Below, piece by piece: positions 8,435 through 17,656 of a stretch of DNA of 44,435 nt. The notes under the pieces are model-generated. The model did no database searches. It was not told where the DNA came from and was given only the letters and a program-made list of their open reading frames with translations. The DNA lies in the NCBI GenBank assembly GCA_003245715.1, contig QKCJ01000047.1, positions 1 to 44,435 of the forward strand, written 5' to 3'. Source of the stretch: a bacterium. Lineage in GTDB: Bacteria > Planctomycetota > SZUA-567. The stretch's first letter is position 1. Each line of letters starts with the position of its first letter. The position numbers and the translations under genes were made by a program.

Positions 8435-10999
8435 GTGCCGATGATTGTCGCTAATAATCTCAATGCCCTCGCTTCAAAGCGGTGGTTGCAGACAAATGAC
8501 AGCAACATGGCTAAGTCGCTTGAGCGTTTGTCGTCAGGTTATAAGATCAATTCTGGTAAAGATGACCCGTCAGGTCTGGTGATTTCCGAGCAGTTAAGGG
8601 CTCAGGAAAACGGTATGCAACGTGCGTTGCAGAATACCCAGGAAGCCAATAACATGATGGGGATTGCTGAGGGCGCTCTAAACGAGATGAACAATATGCT
8701 TGTGCGTATTCGCCAACTTGCACTCCACGCCTCCAATAATACAACTAACCCGATACAGATTGGTGCCGACCAGGCAGAGGTAGACAGTACTATCCAGACG
8801 ATGGATCGTAATGCCAGAAACACCCGTTATTCATTTGACCAGTTCTTATTGAATGGAAACAAGCAATTACAGTACAGTTCAAAGGTTGAGATCAAGGACT
8901 CGCTTGATGCGAATATGCTGGATCATGGCATGACTCAGATTAATCAGATCTTCAAGCGTGATGATTATGTAGTGAGTATTAATTTCTCAGGAAGTTCGAC
9001 TGATGCTGACGGGAACATAATTGAGAGCGGCAGTGAAGCTCAGAAGGGATTCTTTGAAATTTCAAAAGCGCAGAATGGGGCGACTCAGTTAAACACCGGT
9101 TATACCGGTGATGAAAAAGGAAAGAATTATACCCTCAGTGCCGTTCAGGGATTTACGCTCAAAGGTAATGGCGGTAGCCGGTATATGACCTTTGCCAAAG
9201 GTACTCACCTTGGAGAGATGGCAACAACAATCAACAGCGCTTCGGGCTCAACCGGTGTTGTGGCCTCTTTGATTTTTGACAGTGATTCTGATGTTGTTGA
9301 TCTGGCTAATGGTTCTCAACAGATCAGTCTGACTGCAACCCACACATCAGGCGCAGCCGAAGTTTATAACCGCACTTCACTTGGTGAAATAACAACCTCT
9401 GGTGTTACGAATATCAACGTATCAGATTATACAAAAGTTCAGACGCTCGGCAAAAATATAGACGGTTACGGCCGGGTTTATCTGAAGATGCTTGATGATG
9501 ACACGTATGCAATTTATAAAGATCAGGCTTTGAGCATGCAGATTGCCGAAGGCGATTTGACGCTTAATACCAGCGGTACTTATGACACCACCATTATTTC
9601 TTCCAATAACTCCGGGTTTAGCGGCATTGATATGACCTTTGGCGGAGCCGTCAGTGCGGGGATGACCAGCGTTATTCAGCTTGGAGTATTTCATGAGGAT
9701 ACTGTTACCAGTGGCTCGAATCAATTTGTAGACACTATTGACATGTCTGATTTCACTAACGATACCAAACTTGGGACAAATGCAAGTTTCTTCAATTCAT
9801 CCGGTTCCTTCCTCTCCGGTGTAAATCTTGGTGTCAATACCAGTGACACAGGTAAGTTATATATCAAAGCAGATCTTAACGCGATTGGTTCCAGTTCAAT
9901 TAGTATCTATAACGACTCTCGGATGCGTGATGAAGATATGATGGCAACCAGTGGCGATACGGAACTTGGCACAGGTGGCGGAGCTGTGCGTTTGTACGCA
10001 ACCAGAGTTGATTCCATGGGTAATGATACGGGATTATATGGCACACTTAATTTTAATTCAATCATTCAGGACCTTGATATTGACGGCTCGGTTATTGAGT
10101 TTACTAATCTTGGCCTGCGTATTTCGGCTCAAGAGTACGGCACAAATGAATTCGTCGGCATTGACGCAAGAGAAGGGGCACTATGGTCGCGTTATACCGA
10201 TACCGGTGACGCGGTTCTGATGGATAGCGGTCTTACCGGAGTCTCATTTACCGAATATGGACGTGACGCGACAATTGCAATTAACGGTCAGCAGGTAAGC
10301 CTTGATGGGATTGACGGAGATGTTGCCACGCTTGATATTAGTGCGCACCTTGGCTTTAAGGAGGGCGAACTTGGGGTGACGACAATTGCCGCTGTTGGTT
10401 ATGATGTCGGTGCTTTTGCGACCAAGGCCGGAACCCTCAACGACTCCAATACCGCAACAAATGAAAATGCATATGTTACCCATGCTTTGCATTCAACTAC
10501 AGAAATACTTTCGGACTGGACTGGCGGCATGCAACTTCAGCTTGGGGATGGGGACGGTGATCAGGAACGTTCGGTTATTTCGATGCGGGATATGACGGCA
10601 CTGAGCCTAGGCCGTGTGGCTTTTTTTGACCGCTGGAGTGATGATTCAACTCTCAAGAGCAATAAAGTTTTGAGCCTCAGCGATATCCTGTCCGGTGGGG
10701 TGGCTTGTCTTAGTAATGATCCGACGAAGTGTCTACAGATAATTGACAAGGCAATTGAGGATGTCTCAAATATGCGCGCCGGGATCGGTGCATATCAGGC
10801 GAATTTATTGACGACCAATTCAAATAATTTGTCGGTTGCAATCGAGAATATCACCAAGACTGAAAGTTATATCCGTGACGCTGATATGGCGTATGAATCA
10901 ACCGAGTTTTCAAAGAACCAGATAATGGTTCAGGCAAGTACCTCGATGCTGGCGCAGGCAAACGCCAACCAGCAGCAAGTATTATCATTAATAGGATAG
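8435..10999 (+). CDS. Flagellin with a very large central domain
   Basis: The filament subunit of the bacterial flagellum. The conserved N-terminal D0/D1 region begins MIVANNLNALAS and carries LSSGYKINSGKDDPSGLVISEQLRAQ. The conserved C-terminal D1/D0 region includes NMRAGIGAYQANLL, SYIRDADMAYESTEFSK and ends QQQVLSLIG. Between them lie roughly 600 residues of variable, Gly/Ser/Thr/Asp-rich beta-type sequence, so at about 854 residues the protein is much larger than common flagellins (about 270-500). I start it at GTG 8435, 8 bases after GGAGG (8422-8426). ATG 8441 gives the same protein without two residues and is the more family-like start but is spaced 14 bases from GGAGG. No other flagellar gene is in the window. 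It is monocistronic, with its own terminator at 11041-11076. Export would be by the flagellar type III route, so no signal peptide is expected or seen. Confidence 0.95.
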   Translation: MPMIVANNLNALASKRWLQTNDSNMAKSLERLSSGYKINSGKDDPSGLVISEQLRAQENGMQRALQNTQEANNMMGIAEGALNEMNNMLVRIRQLALHASNNTTNPIQIGADQAEVDSTIQTMDRNARNTRYSFDQFLLNGNKQLQYSSKVEIKDSLDANMLDHGMTQINQIFKRDDYVVSINFSGSSTDADGNIIESGSEAQKGFFEISKAQNGATQLNTGYTGDEKGKNYTLSAVQGFTLKGNGGSRYMTFAKGTHLGEMATTINSASGSTGVVASLIFDSDSDVVDLANGSQQISLTATHTSGAAEVYNRTSLGEITTSGVTNINVSDYTKVQTLGKNIDGYGRVYLKMLDDDTYAIYKDQALSMQIAEGDLTLNTSGTYDTTIISSNNSGFSGIDMTFGGAVSAGMTSVIQLGVFHEDTVTSGSNQFVDTIDMSDFTNDTKLGTNASFFNSSGSFLSGVNLGVNTSDTGKLYIKADLNAIGSSSISIYNDSRMRDEDMMATSGDTELGTGGGAVRLYATRVDSMGNDTGLYGTLNFNSIIQDLDIDGSVIEFTNLGLRISAQEYGTNEFVGIDAREGALWSRYTDTGDAVLMDSGLTGVSFTEYGRDATIAINGQQVSLDGIDGDVATLDISAHLGFKEGELGVTTIAAVGYDVGAFATKAGTLNDSNTATNENAYVTHALHSTTEILSDWTGGMQLQLGDGDGDQERSVISMRDMTALSLGRVAFFDRWSDDSTLKSNKVLSLSDILSGGVACLSNDPTKCLQIIDKAIEDVSNMRAGIGAYQANLLTTNSNNLSVAIENITKTESYIRDADMAYESTEFSKNQIMVQASTSMLAQANANQQQVLSLIG

Positions 11000-11040
11000 A
11001 CTATTATTAAATAGAGTTTCCCACCACCACCCTGTTACGG

Positions 11041-11076
11041 CAAATCCCCCACCGCTTGCGGAGGGGGATTTGTTTT
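11041..11076 (+). terminator. Strong terminator after the flagellin gene
   Basis: CAAATCCCCC (11041-11050) pairs with GGGGGATTTG (11063-11072), with a further CCG/CGG inside, followed by TTTTG. On the opposite strand there is no T run, so it mainly serves the flagellin gene. Confidence 0.9.
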
Positions 11077-11098
11077 GTCGGCATGAATTGTTGTTATG

Positions 11099-12493
11099 CT
11101 ATTTTGCAGGCTTGGTCATGCTTACTGGGTCAAGCGCTTTATTAAGAGCCTCTTCGTCAATCAGGCCGCTTTCCTGGGCAACCTCACGGACTGTTTTGCC
11201 GTTGATGTAGGCCGTCTTGGCGATTTCTGCTGCTTTGTCGTAACCGATAACCGGGGCAAGGCTTGTACACATGGCTAGTGACTTTTCAATATAATCCTCG
11301 CACTCTTTAACCCGGCAAGCCAGACCTTCCAGAGCGTGTGAAACAAATACCCGGCAGGCGTTACTGAGCAGCCTGATTGATTCAAGTGCCTGCTGTCCCA
11401 TAAGCGGGATATTAACTGCCAGTTCAAAATTGCTGAGGGTGCTTGCACTGTGCGCCACCGCCGCATCGGCACCGACAACAAATGAAACGACCTGCATTAC
11501 TGATTCGCAGATAACCGGGTTGACCTTGCCAGGCATTATCGAACTTCCCGGTTGTATTTCCGGAAGCTGCAGCTCGCCATAACCGCAGCGCGGGCCACTG
11601 GCTAGAAAGCGGATGTCGTTGGCAATTTTATTGAGACTCAGCGCAAAGGTCTTGAGGTTCCCCATCAGTTCAACCGTGCCATCACGAACAGCCTGCGCCT
11701 CAAAGTGGTTGGGCGCTTCGATAAATGCGATGCCTGTTTCGTGCGCGAGTTTGTCAGCTACTGAAGAGGCAAAGTCGGGGTGGGTGTTAAGCCCTGTACC
11801 GACGGCTGTGCCGCCTAGTGGCAACTCGCACAAACTTTCAAGTGTTTTGTGCATGCGCTTCATGCAGGATGTTACCTGCGCGGAATAACCACTGAAAACC
11901 TGACCCATGGTAATCGGGGTGGCGTCCTGAAGGTGGGTGCGGCCGATTTTTACAAAGTCGGTGAAGAGTTCCTTTTTCTCATTGAGAACCGCATGAAGCA
12001 GTTCCATTGCCGGCAGCAGGTCACGCGTTACCGCAATTGCCGTTGCGACATTTAACGCCGTTGGCATAACATCATTTGAACTCTGCCCCATATTGACGTG
12101 GTCATTGGGGTGTACCGGGGTCTTGCTTCCGACGATACCACCGGCAAGCTGGATTGCGCGGTTCGCGATAACTTCGTTTGCGTTCATGTTGCTTGATGTG
12201 GCGCTGCCTGTCTGGAAGACATCAACCGGAAAATGGTCATTAAGTTTTCCTTCAGCGACTTCTGAAGCTGCTGTTTCAATCCAGGCTGTCAGCTCTGGGG
12301 ATAGTTTTCCCAGTTCACAGTTTGCCTGAGCGCAGAAGCGCTTGATAAGTCCCATGGCCTTAATCATCTGTGATGGCAGTTTCATTCCGCTGACCGGGAA
12401 ATTCAAAACCGCTCTTCTTGTTGAAGCGCCATAAAGCATATTATCCGGCACTTCCATCTGTCCCATACTGTCTTTTTCTGTACGTGTGCGCAC
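11099..12493 (-). CDS. fumC: Fumarate hydratase class II
   Basis: Catalyses reversible hydration of fumarate to malate in the TCA cycle, as a cytoplasmic homotetramer. At 464 residues it has the usual family length. Visible motifs are the N-terminal TGSATSSNMNANEV block, VNMGQSSNDVMPTA, GRTHLQDATPITMGQ with the general acid/base His, and the fumarase/aspartase superfamily signature GSSIMPGKVNP. The sequence around these blocks fits FumC better than aspartase. The start is placed at GTG 12493 because AAGGAG (12506-12501 on the minus strand) is 7 bases away; a TTG at 12499 would be only one base from it. It lies 53 bases downstream of purU, in the same direction, and is probably cotranscribed with purU and the ubiB-like gene. 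Confidence 0.95.
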   Translation of the reverse strand: MRTRTEKDSMGQMEVPDNMLYGASTRRAVLNFPVSGMKLPSQMIKAMGLIKRFCAQANCELGKLSPELTAWIETAASEVAEGKLNDHFPVDVFQTGSATSSNMNANEVIANRAIQLAGGIVGSKTPVHPNDHVNMGQSSNDVMPTALNVATAIAVTRDLLPAMELLHAVLNEKKELFTDFVKIGRTHLQDATPITMGQVFSGYSAQVTSCMKRMHKTLESLCELPLGGTAVGTGLNTHPDFASSVADKLAHETGIAFIEAPNHFEAQAVRDGTVELMGNLKTFALSLNKIANDIRFLASGPRCGYGELQLPEIQPGSSIMPGKVNPVICESVMQVVSFVVGADAAVAHSASTLSNFELAVNIPLMGQQALESIRLLSNACRVFVSHALEGLACRVKECEDYIEKSLAMCTSLAPVIGYDKAAEIAKTAYINGKTVREVAQESGLIDEEALNKALDPVSMTKPAK

Positions 12494-12546
12494 GGGCAAT
12501 CTCCTTATCTGTATATTTGATATTTGAATTATTAAAAATTATTTGT

Positions 12547-13401
12547 TTATGAAAATATAATTGTGCGGTTGCCGTGAACCATGATGCGCCTCTGCAGGTG
12601 CAGCCTCACTGCATGGCTTAAAACCTGCCGCTCAAGGTCGCGCCCTTTGCGGATCATGTCATGCACGGAATCACGGTGGGTAACCCTTGTGACATCCTGC
12701 TCGATAATCGGCCCGGCATCAAGCTCTTCTGTTACGTAGTGCGATGTTGCGCCAATAATTTTCACACCACGCTCTTTGGCCTGATGATAGGGTTTTGCGC
12801 CGATAAAGGCCGGAAGGAATGAGTGGTGGATATTGATTATCTGCCCGTCAAGAGCCTGTATAAGTTTCGGTGAGACAATCTGCATATATCTGGCAAGTAC
12901 GGTCAGGTCTATCTCATGTTCTTTAAGTACAGCAAGCTGTTCATCTTCAGCCGACGCTTTATTATCCTTTTCAACCGGTATGTGGATGAATTTTTTTCCG
13001 AAATGATCCGCCACTTCCTGAAGATAGGGGTGATTACTGACAACCAGTGCAATCTCTCCCTCAAGCTCACCCATTACCTCGCGCAGCAGCAGGTCGTAAA
13101 GACAGTGTGGCGTCTTGCTGCAGAAGATGGCAATTTTCTGCGGCTTCTCGCGATACCAGAGATTCCACTTCATATGCTCAAAGCCTCTGGCCAGAACCTT
13201 CAGCGCGTCCTCTATTCCCTCACGGTCAAGGGTGAAGTTATCAAGCGCCCAGGATAGCCGCATGAAAAATGTGCCTGTCTCTTCGTCTGAGTGCTGGTCG
13301 GCATCGATAATGTTTCCGCCGTAACGGAAGACCATATCAGAGAGGGCGGCGACAATACCCGTCCGGTCGGCAGCACTTACCATTAATGTAGCTCTTTGCA
13401 T
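12547..13401 (-). CDS. purU: Formyltetrahydrofolate deformylase
   Basis: Hydrolyses 10-formyltetrahydrofolate to formate and tetrahydrofolate, feeding formate to PurT and balancing the one-carbon pool. At 284 residues it matches the family. An N-terminal ACT domain (about 1-80, beginning TLMVSAADRTGIVAALSD) senses metabolites. The C-terminal formyltransferase fold contains NIHHSFLPAF and the catalytic Asp in ELDAGPII, with GATSHYVT before it. AAGGA sits about 9 bases upstream of ATG 13401. The gene follows the ubiB-like gene by 27 bases and precedes fumC, all in one direction. The C-terminus ends ...GNRTIIFS. Confidence 0.95.
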   Translation of the reverse strand: MQRATLMVSAADRTGIVAALSDMVFRYGGNIIDADQHSDEETGTFFMRLSWALDNFTLDREGIEDALKVLARGFEHMKWNLWYREKPQKIAIFCSKTPHCLYDLLLREVMGELEGEIALVVSNHPYLQEVADHFGKKFIHIPVEKDNKASAEDEQLAVLKEHEIDLTVLARYMQIVSPKLIQALDGQIINIHHSFLPAFIGAKPYHQAKERGVKIIGATSHYVTEELDAGPIIEQDVTRVTHRDSVHDMIRKGRDLERQVLSHAVRLHLQRRIMVHGNRTIIFS

Positions 13402-13428
13402 TGCTTAACGTCCTTATCTATTAAATAA

Positions 13429-15084
13429 TTATAACCTTTTTCCACTGAGTATGCCCCACGCCAGCCAGAAACCCAGAGCAAGGGCGATAAGATAACCGCC
13501 ACTTGCTATTATCGCTGAAAGCGGTATTCCTTCAAGGAAGGGGAGTTCTATTTTCTGTATCAGTTTCGGACCTGATGCAAGTATAATCGAACTTCCGAGC
13601 AGAATTGCCGAGATAAGCAGCCCGAGTGTCAGGCGGTTACTGGCCCTCTCGACCTGATCGCTGATTTCCTCAAGCCCTTCATGATGGAAGATTATCCGGG
13701 TCTTGCCGGCTCGCAGTTTTGACATTATATCGCGGATATCTTCCGGCGCACGTTTGAGCATTGATATTACCCGGAAGAGATAAAATCCGCTGCCCCAGAG
13801 GTTCTCCTTGATGTCAAGCGACTCCTTCATGACCTTTTTGAGGAATGGCTTGAGCGCTTCGTTAAAGAGAAAGTTCGGCGCTATACTGCGCAGCACTCCC
13901 TGAAGAGTAATGAAACTTTTAGTCAGCAGGATAAAGTCGCGTGGGAGTATCAGGCCGCAGCGTCTGGCGATGGCAATACCCTCATTGATTGCCAGAGACA
14001 TATCAATGCGTTCCATCGGGAGGCCATAAAAGCGGATTATGTAAGATGAGAACTCGTTCTTGAATTCACGCAGGTTGGTGTTTTCTGACATTATGCCGAT
14101 ACTTGTGCAGATATCGATAATAACATCAATATCGCCACGGCTGAGTGCCAGAAGCATAACAACAAACTGCTTGCGCATATCCTTTGAAATTTGCCCGGTC
14201 TGTCCGAAATCAATTATGCCGATTTTATTGTCAGGCATGAGCATGATGTTGCCCGGGTGCGGGTCTGAGTGAAAAAAACCGTCAATAAAATACTGGCGCA
14301 GAAAACAACGGGCGAGATTCTGCGCAATTTCGGTTCGCTGAGCAGTTGAATGTTCAGAAAGCTTTGATACAGATATACCTTCAAAGTACTCCTCCACCAT
14401 CACGTCATGGCTGACATAATCCCAGTAAATCTGCGGACAGCGGATTTTATCGTGATTGATAATTTGTGTGCTGAACTTCTCGGTGTATGCGGCTTCGGTG
14501 ACAAAATCTATTTCCTGCTTTAGGCAACGGTCGAACTCTTCGACAATCAGAACCGGGCTTGCAGGTTTTAGCTCCGGGATATGCTTCTCGGCAAGTTTGG
14601 CCAGATAGCTCAGTAATGACAGGTCTTCTTCAATCCGTTCATCAGTGCCGGGGCGTTTTACCTTAACCACCACCTTCTCACCAGAGTGCAGTACAGCGGT
14701 GTGAGTCTGGCCGATGCTGCCGCTGGCAAGGGGGACAGGGTCAAAAGACGAGAATACCTCAGAAAGACTTTTGCCAAGGCTTTTTTCGATAACCGCGGTT
14801 ATCGTATCAACATCAAGCGGCTCAACATGATCCTGCAGCCGGGAAAACGCCTTAAGATATGATGGCGGGAGGATGTCTGCCCTGGTCGCCAGAACCTGTC
14901 CGAATTTTATAAATGTGGGGCCAAGTTCTTCAAAGCCCATCACCAGACGCTGCGCAGCATCAAAACGTTTTGTCTCCTCACCGATAAGAAGCGAGGAACT
15001 CTTTACTCTGGCGGAAGTTCCAAGAAGGACGTCAAGACCGGCCTGGGCAATTATATGTCCAAAACCGTGCTTGGCCAGGGTCAT
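13429..15084 (-). CDS. ABC1/UbiB-family atypical protein kinase-like membrane protein
   Basis: A UbiB-type protein, 551 residues from ATG 15084. It shows the family KxGQ motif (K60-FGQ-63), the Ala-rich nucleotide loop PLASGSIGQTHTA (118-130), the nucleotide-binding Lys in VVKVKRPG (Lys141), HSDPHPGN and the DFG motif in IGIIDFGQTG. Two hydrophobic helices close the C-terminus (LGLLISAILLGSSIILASG and IIASGGYLIALALGFWLAW). UbiB proteins act as ATPases that help extract or handle isoprenoid quinone intermediates at the membrane; I infer the same here. The frame stays open for about 36 codons upstream, encoding a plausible helix (LAIKNLYNTFVNLNRLRQIL) but with no ATG/GTG/TTG. An unusual CTG (15144) or ATT (15147) start just after AAAGG is therefore possible. 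It heads the run ubiB-purU-fumC. Confidence 0.9.
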   Translation of the reverse strand: MTLAKHGFGHIIAQAGLDVLLGTSARVKSSSLLIGEETKRFDAAQRLVMGFEELGPTFIKFGQVLATRADILPPSYLKAFSRLQDHVEPLDVDTITAVIEKSLGKSLSEVFSSFDPVPLASGSIGQTHTAVLHSGEKVVVKVKRPGTDERIEEDLSLLSYLAKLAEKHIPELKPASPVLIVEEFDRCLKQEIDFVTEAAYTEKFSTQIINHDKIRCPQIYWDYVSHDVMVEEYFEGISVSKLSEHSTAQRTEIAQNLARCFLRQYFIDGFFHSDPHPGNIMLMPDNKIGIIDFGQTGQISKDMRKQFVVMLLALSRGDIDVIIDICTSIGIMSENTNLREFKNEFSSYIIRFYGLPMERIDMSLAINEGIAIARRCGLILPRDFILLTKSFITLQGVLRSIAPNFLFNEALKPFLKKVMKESLDIKENLWGSGFYLFRVISMLKRAPEDIRDIMSKLRAGKTRIIFHHEGLEEISDQVERASNRLTLGLLISAILLGSSIILASGPKLIQKIELPFLEGIPLSAIIASGGYLIALALGFWLAWGILSGKRL

Positions 15085-15270
15085 CAGAATCTGACGCAGG
15101 CGGTTTAAATTGACAAAGGTGTTGTAGAGATTCTTGATAGCCAGAATATGCCTTTCACAGGAAAGCAGAATATATGTATTTACCTAATATCCAACACTTT
15201 ATAGGGTAACTTTATTTACCGGTTTAGTCAAGAGCGTAGCTATTCTTTCCTGCTTAAAGAATGTCTGGCT

Positions 15271-17655
15271 TTAGTTGGCCCGGTTCTGGTATCGGGTATA
15301 TAACATGATAACAAGACTGGCAAGGGCAAAAAATAGTGCAAGCAGAATAAAAATAGACGAAGCTGCCGGGTATGGGCCGGTCGGGGCGACATTCTGCCAC
15401 GGGCTGAGATTTTCCGGACGCATCACTACTTTTGCCCCTCCGGCTTCAGCTATTGCCCCAAGTTTTGCGCCGTCTGCACCAAAATTCAGGTACTCCGCGT
15501 TATCATTGACAAAAACCGGAAGTGCGACACTTTCAGCAAGATTCCGTTTCCCTGATTCGGATTCAGAAGGAATAATTCTCAGCAGATAATTTCCTTTAGT
15601 GTCAAGCGTTGATTTGCCACTCCATAAACCACTTTCATTTACCTGAAGAGGAAAGTCGGCCGTTATTGTATTATGGTTAATTATTTCGGCATAAAATGAA
15701 GAGGCGGTTGTAATTTCAGGTTTGAAGTCGACCTGTATGGTATTCCCCGATGTGTAAACAACCGCATTATCCGAAGTTGTTGAGATGAAATTCGCGAAAA
15801 TAGATCTGAATATTGGTTCTGCAAGGCTTTGTGGTTGCCAGCCAATCCAGGGAGAAGAGCTTAATAATGTGACCCTGCCAAGACCGTAAAATCCTCTGGC
15901 CGCCAGAATATTTCCGGCGTTTGAGCGAATCAGGACAGTGGTTAATTTCGGATTTTTAGGGCTGCCCAGTGCAGCAGTGTTGTAGATGGTCAGTTTTTCC
16001 GACTTTGAAATATCGACCGTTTCAAGCGGAAGGATAAAATCAGATCGCGAATCCTCAAGCTGCTTGTGCAGCAGGGCGGGCAGTGATATCAGGTTTTCAT
16101 CTGAAGTGTCGACCTCGCCAAGCCCTTTGCATAATTTCTCCAGTTCCTCTTCCTGCGGGCTTTTACCGATTGTTATTACTGATAATCCGACTGTTTTTGC
16201 AAACAGTGCTTTTCTGACATTCTTAATTGAATTCTGCAACTCATTTTTGCGCTCCTGAGTTTGTCCGTCGGTTATTAAAATTATGTGCTTGTTCTGGGCT
16301 TTTGAGTCAGTAAGGAGTTTGCCACCAAGATCAATTGCGCTGAAGATGCTTGTTCCTCCCTGCGCGGAACTGTTGAGGAGAAAACTGTTATGATTTGCGG
16401 CCGATTTTTTACGCAGCGGGATTACCGCATCAGCGGTTGTTGTAAAGGTGATAACTCCGTAACTGTCCTGTGGCGAAAGTCTGGCTATAGCCGCAGAGAC
16501 AGCTTGCTGCGCGAGGGATAAACGGCTGCTGAGCCCCTGTTTTTCCGACATACTTCCTGAGGTGTCGACTGCAAATATTACTGCCAGGTTGTCGGCGGGG
16601 ATAATCTCAACAGGTGATAGTTTTTCAAGCTCTGTGTTGAGCCAACCACCTGCGGCCAACGTCTGTGGTCCGCCGATTATCAGCAGGTTTCCGCCGTTAC
16701 TTACAAAGTCAGAGATTGCCGATGTTTGCTCCACGATTTCAGTAGCCGGAATATTGTTCAGCACCAGAAAACTGTGCTTGCTAAGTATATTGCGGTTGAT
16801 CTGTGTTGCTTTTATATAGCTCGGGTTGTAGTCAAAAATTTTCGGCAACTTATGGCCGGCCCACAGAATTTGTGAGTTGTCTCTGACTGAAACAGCTGTA
16901 CTCGCCTGATTATTCTGTTCAACCATGTCTAAAGGGCTGAGAATGTGGGCGGATATCAGGTTTATACCGGGCTTGTTTATCGTGATTGAAAAATCATGGA
17001 TGCTTCCTGCGGCGGGTATTATCAGTTTTTCTTTTGCCGCAATAATTTTGTCCGAAGACTTCAGCCAGATTGTTGCAGGTTTCCTTGAGGTTGAGCGCGC
17101 CAATACCCTGACTTTAAACGGTTGGGAAACTTGAGTCTGACTTGGGGTTATAACTTTAATTATGGCCGCGTCTTCTGCCGGTGGCTGACCTGTCGGGATT
17201 ACCTCGGCAAAAAGTTTATTCTCTTTCAGTATCGTTTCTACATTATCTCTGGTCTGATAGCCATCGGTGAAAATAAGAAAGCGTTTTCTTGAGAATTTAC
17301 CGGCTGATTTATTCCCAGCCAGCGCCAGTAATATCCCTTTGGCCAGATTGGTCTGGTCATGGTTTATCGTGGTGCGGGGAAACTCGGACTTGCCTGTGTA
17401 TTTTCCTTGGTAAACAGTTATGGCATTAGCGGCGGTATTGATAACCTGAAGGTTATCCGGCTTGAGAGGGGATATATACCTGTTAAGATCTTCGCTGGCA
17501 AAAGAAGTACTGCCTGATGTATCGTTGATTATTATAAGTTCTTTTTCAATAAAAAATTCCGTTGTGAAAAAGAACGACTGGGCTAATGAAATTATGGCGA
17601 GTGTCAAAAAAAAAACGGTCAGCTTTTTAGCCTGATTTTTTACCAGCTTTCGCAT
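15271..17655 (-). CDS. Membrane-anchored protein with two von Willebrand factor A domains
   Basis: A 794-residue envelope protein. Membrane segments lie near residues 12-30 and at the C-terminus (about 765-787). The first VWA-like domain (about 40-155) has D45-TSGS and IFTDG (Asp131). The second (about 355-535) has the full metal-ion site D364-TSGSMS, GGTS (434-437) and ITDG (Asp463). Between them is a beta-rich domain and a glutamine-amidotransferase-like strand (NGGNLLIIGGP, 320-330), an order known from PVC membrane proteins of unknown function. VWA domains usually bind protein partners through Mg2+, so a scaffold or chaperone role at the membrane is likely. The start codon lies one base after the stop of the O-antigen ligase-like gene, so the two are translationally coupled. 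No enzymatic motif is visible. Confidence 0.85.
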   Translation of the reverse strand: MRKLVKNQAKKLTVFFLTLAIISLAQSFFFTTEFFIEKELIIINDTSGSTSFASEDLNRYISPLKPDNLQVINTAANAITVYQGKYTGKSEFPRTTINHDQTNLAKGILLALAGNKSAGKFSRKRFLIFTDGYQTRDNVETILKENKLFAEVIPTGQPPAEDAAIIKVITPSQTQVSQPFKVRVLARSTSRKPATIWLKSSDKIIAAKEKLIIPAAGSIHDFSITINKPGINLISAHILSPLDMVEQNNQASTAVSVRDNSQILWAGHKLPKIFDYNPSYIKATQINRNILSKHSFLVLNNIPATEIVEQTSAISDFVSNGGNLLIIGGPQTLAAGGWLNTELEKLSPVEIIPADNLAVIFAVDTSGSMSEKQGLSSRLSLAQQAVSAAIARLSPQDSYGVITFTTTADAVIPLRKKSAANHNSFLLNSSAQGGTSIFSAIDLGGKLLTDSKAQNKHIILITDGQTQERKNELQNSIKNVRKALFAKTVGLSVITIGKSPQEEELEKLCKGLGEVDTSDENLISLPALLHKQLEDSRSDFILPLETVDISKSEKLTIYNTAALGSPKNPKLTTVLIRSNAGNILAARGFYGLGRVTLLSSSPWIGWQPQSLAEPIFRSIFANFISTTSDNAVVYTSGNTIQVDFKPEITTASSFYAEIINHNTITADFPLQVNESGLWSGKSTLDTKGNYLLRIIPSESESGKRNLAESVALPVFVNDNAEYLNFGADGAKLGAIAEAGGAKVVMRPENLSPWQNVAPTGPYPAASSIFILLALFFALASLVIMLYTRYQNRAN

Positions 17656-17656
17656 C

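Noticed and set aside
8215..8508. Minus-strand open frame across the flagellin leader
   Set aside because: It overlaps the flagellin start and the promoter region, with no recognisable protein features.
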